Assembly: GCA_947624485.1 (NCBI GenBank)
Contig: CANQKM010000006.1
Coordinates: forward strand, 62,001 to 126,000
From: an uncultured Clostridia bacterium
GTDB lineage: Bacteria > Bacillota > Clostridia > UBA1381
DNA length: 64,000 nt
Direction of reading: 5' to 3'
The notes beneath the pieces were generated by a model that made no database searches, had not been told where the DNA came from, and worked only from the letters and a program-made list of their open reading frames with translations. The position numbers and the translations under genes are program-made. Within the stretch, counting starts at the first letter, position 1, and each line of letters begins with the position of its first letter. Of this stretch, positions 30,001 through 39,000 are shown in pieces.

Positions 30001-33000
30001 GGTTAAGCTCTACATAAGACGCCGTCCGGCGGATTACGTGGATCCGAACCTTGACATTGAGATGCGCGTTTACCACCTGCCGAATTACGCGGGTATACTC
30101 GCGACGCGCTCGACAATAGGCGGAACGCTGTCAGATCCGGCGACGTATGAGGTTCTCATAGACCAGAACGCGACGACGGCGTACATTAACGTAACAAACA
30201 ACTATAAGACGACGGTTCTCAGGGCGTACTATCCGATTGACTACATAAAGACGACTAACCCCAACGAGGCGGAATACGTATTGAGAGATCCCGAAGACCG
30301 TACGTATGTTAAGATTGATACCGATATAACCAAGCTTGACCACGAGGGCGTTGTAAGATACAGCTATAACGAGCTTACGGGCGAATACACCAAGTCCGCA
30401 GACGGTGATTACGTTCTCGACGTAAACAGCTACGAAATCATCTCAAGCTCTACGGTTCTTGAGGGTAAGGAACTGTTTAAGCTCAAGACAAAGGACGATA
30501 CTAACCCGACCGACAAGGAGCTTAACGCGGATTACATCGCAGGCCCCGCAATGCAGAGGCTCAGCTTCAACGTGCCTATGACAGGCTCGATGATCACCGT
30601 AAGGGTACGCGCGACGAACGGCTCCGGTACGGGTGACACTAAGGAATACAACCTTAACATCAGACGCGAATCGAACGACGCTCTGCTTGATTACATCAGA
30701 GCTTACGACCTGCGCGATTATAACGATAAGCCGATGGATATAACGATGCCCGAGGCTTCGTCGAACGGTATCAGAACAAACGCAGGTCTCTCAACGGAAA
30801 CGCCGGGTATGTATAACTACTATGTAATCAACATGCCCGAGGAGTCCGGCGACTCGAAGTTTGAGATTAAGGCTTTGAGCGAGTACGCGGTAATAGAACT
30901 GTACGACGCACAGCTCGGCACGTTCGTATCGAACGACCAGACGCCGAGATATTTGAAGAGAACGAACTACATTCCTATCTCCAATATCTCGCAGCAGCAG
31001 CTCTACTTCAGAATTGTTCCGGCAAGCGTATACTTCAACCCGAACAACAGCAGAACAGAGCATTACAGCGCGACAGACGGCTGCGCGTACTACATGCTTG
31101 ATATTCTGAATACGCCGATGGGAACGGGACTTAAGTCCATAACGGTTGATTATGAGACGGAACACGCGACATACGCGTCGAGAAACGGAAGCTACGGCTT
31201 CATAGGCGTTGTCCAGGGTGACTCGAACTTCACCAATCTGTATATCGAGCCGACGGTAGCGTCGTCGAAGATAACGGTAGAGGGTTATATCACAAACGAC
31301 CAAGGTCCCGTAACGCTGAATAGCGTAAACGTATCCGCAGCGACGGCAACCAATCCCATAAGAATGCCCATAACCGTTCAGTCAACGAACGGCATAAAGG
31401 TAGAATACGAGCTGCTTCTGTACAGAGAGACCGAGGGCAGCAACGGTATGAAGGTGACAATCGAAGATACCATAGACGCGCCGTGGAACAACGCAAGACA
31501 GATGTACATTCAGGATGAGAATGAGACGCTTCCCGTTTACCAAAGAACCGCGAAGGTATCCGTACTGTTCACCTCGACAACAGGCTTCTACGCGGCGGTA
31601 GGCAATATGCCGCGACAGTACGTAACGCCGGACAACAGAACCGTATTCAATCAGGCTGTACCGCTCGAAGGCGAACTGACGTACGTTCCCGTTTCGATAT
31701 ATACGAACGAAAACGAACCGACGCCGCAGAACACATACACAGTTCTTGTCAGAAAGAGCTCGATAGACGACATTCTCGAATACATAACGGTTGAAAAGCG
31801 CGAGCCTGACGAGACGACAACGGACGATGAAGGTAACAGAGTATTCATCTCCTACGTATACAACAACACGAGAACGGCAAACGTATTTGTTCAGGCGTAT
31901 GACAGACTTGCTCGTGTAAGCATGTCGCGCACGAATAACCCGCAGGATGTAGAGCCTAATATATGGAACGGCATGGCTGCCGGTTCGCTTGACGCGGGCG
32001 TAACAAACCTTGCGGACGGTCTCAACACCTTCAGCATAACGATCCATCCCGAGAATACGATTGTATCCGGCTTCTACAAGCTCTATATCTACTACACCAA
32101 TGTGGATATGTCGCTTGATATGCTTGAGGTACGCTCAAATGGCTTTGAGAATACCGGCAGCGGTGAATACAGAAGCGCGAACTCCGCTGACGGAAATGTA
32201 TATGTAAGAAGCGAACATAACAATACAACGGGAGACACAAACAGGTATATGTTACTTGCAGCTGCGAGCGACAAGATACCGTTCAGAGGCAAGGAATTTG
32301 TTCCGACCGTACAGGAATATGAGCTTGAAGACCTGCCTGTAAGCAAGAACGGCAAATATGTAATCATGGCTGACGCTCAGAAGGCTTACGACTCCGTTCA
32401 GGAGCTTAAGAGCAAACCGTATAACGGCGAACCGCCCATAACCGACGACCTCAAGATTTGGATCGGCGATTACATTGACAAGTATGACCTGAAGCAGAAG
32501 GCTGTACCGGTAGAGAAGCGCAGCAATCCTGACGGCTTCGGCAGTCCGATAGTACGCGAGTACACAAGAGAAGAACTTATGCCGAACAATGCGGAATACA
32601 TTGAGATACCCGTAACGCTCGTGCTGGGCGACTTCACGAACGAGTATAGGATTATAATCCACAGCCGTTCAAATAACGCCGACCTCAACCACACCGGTGA
32701 GGAAACGCTGTCCGACGACAGAAGAAATCTTGTCGGTCTCGGCGTAACCGGCTACGCTCTCCTGAGAGACGAAGCCGAGCTGTCGCAGTTCAAGCTTGAT
32801 CATACGCCCGCTGACCTTGGCGAAACGGGCGAAGACTTCAGTCCGTACGGCTACCACTACCTCCTCAAGGAATACGAGGTATCGGTAGGTCCGACGGTTA
32901 CAACGGCTGAAATATTCGCTTACGCATACCACGTACATAAGAACTCCGGTACGCTCGTATCGCTGTTCAGACAGGGCGACGACGGCGAGACGCTCAATGT

Positions 33001-36000
33001 TCTCGACGCGGCTATAAGCGATATAAGAACACCGGTAACGCTTACTCCGGGAGTAAACAGATTTATCGTAAGAGTAACGAGCGAGGACGGCACTGCGACT
33101 AACGATTACACAATAACGATCAACAGAAACCAGACGGAATTCAATGTTGAGAGAGTAATCGTAAACGATGTAAGAGCGCAGAGAGTGGGCAACGACTTTG
33201 TTGCTTACGTTGCCGACGGCACAGCGCTCAAGATTGAGGCGCAGTCCGACAGTCCGTATCTCGTAACGACGAGTATCCTGAACGAGCATAGCGGTACTCT
33301 GACGACAGGCACAATGACGCCGAGTAACGGACTTACATACGCGACGGCGACCGGCGTGGCGCATCATCCGTTCGGCAATACAAACTACGATCATGCAGCA
33401 TTTGATACGCCGCCTTACGAGAATGCGACGCTCCTTAAGATACACCTTGAGGACAGCACAAGCAGTACGCACAGTCAGGAATACAACCTCTGGGTACTGC
33501 CTGCGTCGACGGATGATATTCTCAGCATAATGCTCGGCACGCCCGACGGCGGTTTTGCGACCGACAACTCGCTCGGATACGATATGCCGATTACGGCGAT
33601 ATTCGAGAAGAATCATCAGATGCCCGACGGCACGATAGCCGACGCGTACGTCGCAAGAGTACCCAAGGCTATGGATACGACGAGAATACGCGTAATAACG
33701 GTTAATAGCAATAAGATTGTGAAGATCGGCTCGTTCACGCCGCAGGGCAACGACTTCTTCGACACTACCGGCAGACAGTTTACCGCGAGAGGCGCGGTTG
33801 CCGTTCCGCAGGTTGTGACGATAGGCGTAACCGACGGTACGCTTACCGGCGGCGTTGAAACCGAGAATCTGACGTTCAGAAATTATCTCCTCTCGATTGA
33901 GCAGATGGAGAACGAGGCTCTGCTCCTTAACGCGGACTACCTGCTTAAGGACGGTAAGGATGTTGCGGAAGAGGATGAATGGATAACAGACTTTACGGAG
34001 CTTCTGGACGAGCAGTTCAGCTTCACGCTGCAGGCGGAGACCGACGCCGACCATATCACCTTCAAGAACCTTAAGATGAGTGACAGGGCGACGGGTACGT
34101 ACGTTCAGAACTCGCGCGGCTACACGACGAGCGGCGTTCTGCAGTCGTACGATCCGGGCGACAGACACACGTTCGATTTGAAGGTCGGTATAAATGACAT
34201 AAAGATAAAGGTAACGAGCGAGGACAGAACGGTTACCAATACGTACAAGTTCAGTATCATCAGAAAGGATCCGAACAACAACATCGCGAGACTGAACGAT
34301 ATACAGATTATTATAGGCGATCCCGACGAGCCGGAGAGCAGCTATTATGATACGATAGCCGTTCCTTCGGACGACAAGACCTCGGATGTGTTCACGTATC
34401 ACTACACGATTCCGCAGGATCTCGACCTTACAAAGACGCCTATAAGGATCAAGCCTGTTCCGATGGAGGACGACTACAGCGTTGTATACAGAATGGTTTA
34501 CAACATGCCCGAGCATACCGATCCGAAGAACTTCGGCACGCAGGGTGAGAACAACGTTTACGGCGACCTCACGAACGAGCAGAACGGCTTTGACTGCAAC
34601 GAGGTTGTAATAGGCAAGGGTACGCAGTTCCCAAGCTCCGTATTTGCGAATAACCTCAATAACGGCGACAGAGTAAGAGTAATCTTCATCGTATCGTCGA
34701 GAAAGCTCGCCACGGAGAAGGAATACGCGATAGAATTCTTCAAGGATTCGTCCTTAAAGACAACTCCGGAATTCCCGTTCCTGTCAAACATCATCAGATC
34801 CGACACGGGCAAGCCGCTGACGAGAAGAGTTGCGACGAACGAGTACGACGGCAACTACTATGACTTTGTGGACGCGGATACGCATCAGATAAGCCTGCAG
34901 TTCGTAAAGAATGAGTTTGCTATGGACAGCCGTATCTACCTGCTCTCCACAAAGACAGACAGCAACACGTATAAGTATGAGGAAAGAACGGAGCTTACAA
35001 ATACTCTGAACTACACCGCGATACTCCAGCCGGGCGACAACACCTTCCTGTTTGAGGTGAGCCAGCTCGACGGCAGCGGCATTGACAGCCGTGACCACGT
35101 AAAGAATACGAGATTCTACTCCGTAACCATCAACAAGGCAAGCGCCGAGAATACGGATGACGATGAGTCCGGCAAGATAAGCCATAACGCGGAGCTTAAG
35201 GGAATAACGTCCTCGAATTACACGCTCCTTACGGCGATGTTCGACAAGGATGTGCATGAGTACTTCCTCTCGATACCGTATGACGAGGATGAACTTAGCC
35301 TTACCGCGGAAGCGGCTAACGACAACTCGACGCTCAGAGTAAGAAAAGTCGGCGGCGAGAGACTGTACTCCGGTATAGGCAGCACGTTCGATACCGAAGC
35401 AGACCTGTATATAGGCGGAGAAAAGCCCGACGGTATACCGCTGAGCGAAGGCTCCAACATGATAGTCGTTACCGTAACAGCAGAGGACGGCATTACAAAG
35501 GAGCGCTACGTAATCGACGCGTTCCGCGCGACAGCCGATCCGGCTCTCACGGGCGACATACTCGATATGAAGATAGACGTGCTTGCGGATACGGAGGCGG
35601 AGTCAGAGCAGAAGTTCTCGCACGAGACACCGCACTGGAACAGCAAGCTTACAAACTACTTCGTATCGTACGATTACGACGTATCGACGCTTACCTTCAC
35701 GCCGACGTTAAGACCTGACGAGCTTAAGGGCGAGGTTGACGGTGTGGAGAAAGAATCGTACATCAACATAAGCCACTCCAACTCCAACGCTCTGCCGATA
35801 GCGTATAAGAGCGGTCAGACGTATACTCTCACAGACCTGCCTTACGGCGACACCGAGGTACTGTTTGACGTTAAGCTCTATAACGGCACGGAGAAACGCT
35901 ACATAGTAACGGTCAACAGAGCGTACGGCGAGGACAGACCTGAACTGAATATCCCGATTGACATTTATCCGACGTCAACCGGCGTTGAGGCGTCGAAGTA

Positions 36001-39000
36001 CACGCTGTCCACAGGCTTCTACCATTCCGAGCACGCGTACTATCTGAACGTGGACGAGGATGTAAGCAAGATATGGGTAAGAGGCACGCTTGACAATAGT
36101 GACTACACGCTCAAGATTAACAACACGCCCGCTCAGTCGGGAAGTCTGAACGAAATCAGTCTTGCGAGCGGCGACAACCTGCTCAATATGACGGTTGAGA
36201 ACAGCGTCGGCTCTAAGGAGAGATACGTTGTTGTAATCAACAGAGCGGAGAAGGCGCAGACGGAAACCGACGAAACCGGTATCAGACTGCAGCCCGTAAC
36301 GGCGGATAACACGCTTGAAAACAGTGACAGCAAGCTTGTGCTTGATAACCTCACAGTGACGACAACAGACGCTGACGGTACGGTTGTGCCGATAATTCCC
36401 GACTTCGTCGAGAACCAGCACACCTACACTGCAATCGTTGATCCCAAGACCGACGAAATTGACGTCTCGGCGTTCTTCCACAACGAGGAAAACATGAGCG
36501 TCACCGTCAGAAATATGCCTATCACAAAGAGCGGCATGAAGCTGTCCGAGGCTGAAAAAGCGTATATGCGCTACGGCACACTGACAGACGAGAGCAACCG
36601 CCTTGATCTCACGAAGCTCAGAACGGGTATCAACTACTTCGATATTGTTCTGACGTCAAAGACGGATGTGAAGAAGGACGTCAACGACGATAAGTATACG
36701 AAGGATTCACAGACGAGCGTGCATTACGTACTCAACGTAATCAGACCTGAAGATCCGATCGCAGACCTTGACTACCTCGCGGTTGACAAGGGCAGCATGG
36801 CTCCGGTATTTGATCCGTCAATCAGAACGTACTACGTATCTGTACCGTACGACGCTGAAAAGATAGACATAGAAACGCTCGGCAAAATGCTTCCCAAGAC
36901 GCTTGATGACGGCTCGAAGGTACCCACCGGCCTGCCCGACGAAGGCGTAGTGGTATCGGCATACTCGTCGAAAGCGGCTATTACGAGAACGTCAAATACA
37001 AGCTTTACGGCTAAGCTGCCGGAGGGTAAGGATTCGACAATCACACTGCTCGTATATCCGACGGATGACGCGAAGTATCCGACAAGAGCGTACTCGATGA
37101 TTATAAACAGACATACTCACGAGACGGTCAAGAGCATCGCGCTTGCGGCGAACACAGGTCTTGTGCTTAAGGACACGAACGGCAAGACTATACCGTTCAC
37201 GACGGAATTCACCAAGGGCGGCGACAACTACGCGCGCGGCGTGAACTACTACGCGTACGTCGATGAAGGCGTAGATGAGGTTGTTCTTAATGCGGCTGCC
37301 GAATACGCGGGTAAGGATGATGCTCCGAAGCTGACCATATCGGCGGACGACGGTTCGGTATCCGGCACCGACGGCACTGCTTCAAAGACAATTGCAGTCC
37401 ACAACGGTGTGAATAAGGTTATAATCACATCCGCAATCGGTGAGGAAGCCGCGCAGAGATATTCGCTCATAATTATGAAGAAGTCCGAGGCGGCAAACGC
37501 GCAGCTTACTGAGCTTACCGCAGACGATCAATCGGTAATCGGCGATGCTTACACGGCTTCGGCGCACACCGTAACGAGACCTGACACAGCCAATGATAAG
37601 TCAGGCGGCTACATCCTGCGCAAAGACCTTACAATGTCTCTCGGCGCGGCTGCCGATGAGGGCGCTGTTATCAGAGTAAACGGCAAGCGCTTAACGGACG
37701 GCACAATCGAAGAGCTTATTACGAGCGACAGAGAGAGATACGATATACGCGTCGAAACAACGGACGGCAGCGTATACTATAAGAACCTTGAAATAACACA
37801 CAATAATGCGGAAGGCGACTTCGACACCGACAAGTATGAACCGCTTGTGACGGAGATACTTGTAAGAAGCCTTAAGACGACCGCAGACGAGGACGGTAAC
37901 GAAACCGTTCAAAAGAGTCTGGGCAGCTTCGACCATGAGGTTGAGGGCGGCAGACATACCTACAACGTAATGGTATCGAGCGAAGACCTCGAGCTGTTCG
38001 CACACTCGCTTATCACGCACATGAAGGAAATAGAGGGTGTTTCGGGCAGCGTAACCGAAGAAAACGAGAATGTATACGTACAGGTACTCGACACTTATGA
38101 GGCGAGCGGCGCATACATGAACGATTACACGGTTACGACGAGATTTACCGATAACGTAACCACGAAGCTCACGAAGGGTATGGGACGTTACACCTTCCGT
38201 CTGACCGAATATGCGGAGAGCGGACTTGAGAACGTATCCGAGTACGTGATTAACGTATTCAATACGGATAAGCCGGTACTTACGGATCTGTGGGTATTCC
38301 CCGTACCCGGCAAGGATGTTGACGATGTAACGCTCGAAAGAAACGCTGTAATGACGCAGAAGTACAACCCGTCCGTAACGGAGTACGACGTACATATCGG
38401 CAGAAGCGTTACAAACTTTGATGTACTTGCGACGGCGTTCGACAACGTAAGCATTAAGATAGCGCGTCATGAGGCGATTGAAGATGCGCTTGCTACCGAC
38501 AACCATTCTGACAGAGAGCATGCGAAGAAGGAAACCATCGAAACTACGACGGAAGAGAAGGAATTTACCGTTGATGTGGTTCTCAGCTACAACAGACTGA
38601 TAGACGGTATGGATCCCGCAACGGACGGCGAAAAAGCTTACGAGACCGTTTCCGAGACGTATAAGCTCCACGTAATCAGAGAGCCGTTCGATGATACGAA
38701 TGTATACATGGACAACCTCTGGGTAGTGGAAGAGGATACCAAGGACAACGGCAGGTACGAGCTTATACCCGAGTATAACAAGTACGTGAGACTTTACGAG
38801 ACAGTCATAGACTTCGAGGACAACACCGTTTCCATAGGCACGAAGTTCGGCGAAGATATGACGGTTATCGCCGACCAGAGCAGCTATAACGGCGAAGGCG
38901 TTGCAACTCCCGAATACGTTGTCAACAACACCGTAATCATGGAGAACAATGAACCTCACGAGTTCACGATGCCCGAATCGTTCATGAGCGATCCGAACGC

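Noticed and set aside
32669-34516. Long reverse-strand open frame (615 codons), with similar ones at 11381-12976, 13214-14602, 16439-17665 and 37691-38959
   Set aside because: They lie antisense to well-defined repeat domains, have no ribosome site that I can see and encode basic, featureless proteins. They reflect the codon bias of the giant gene.
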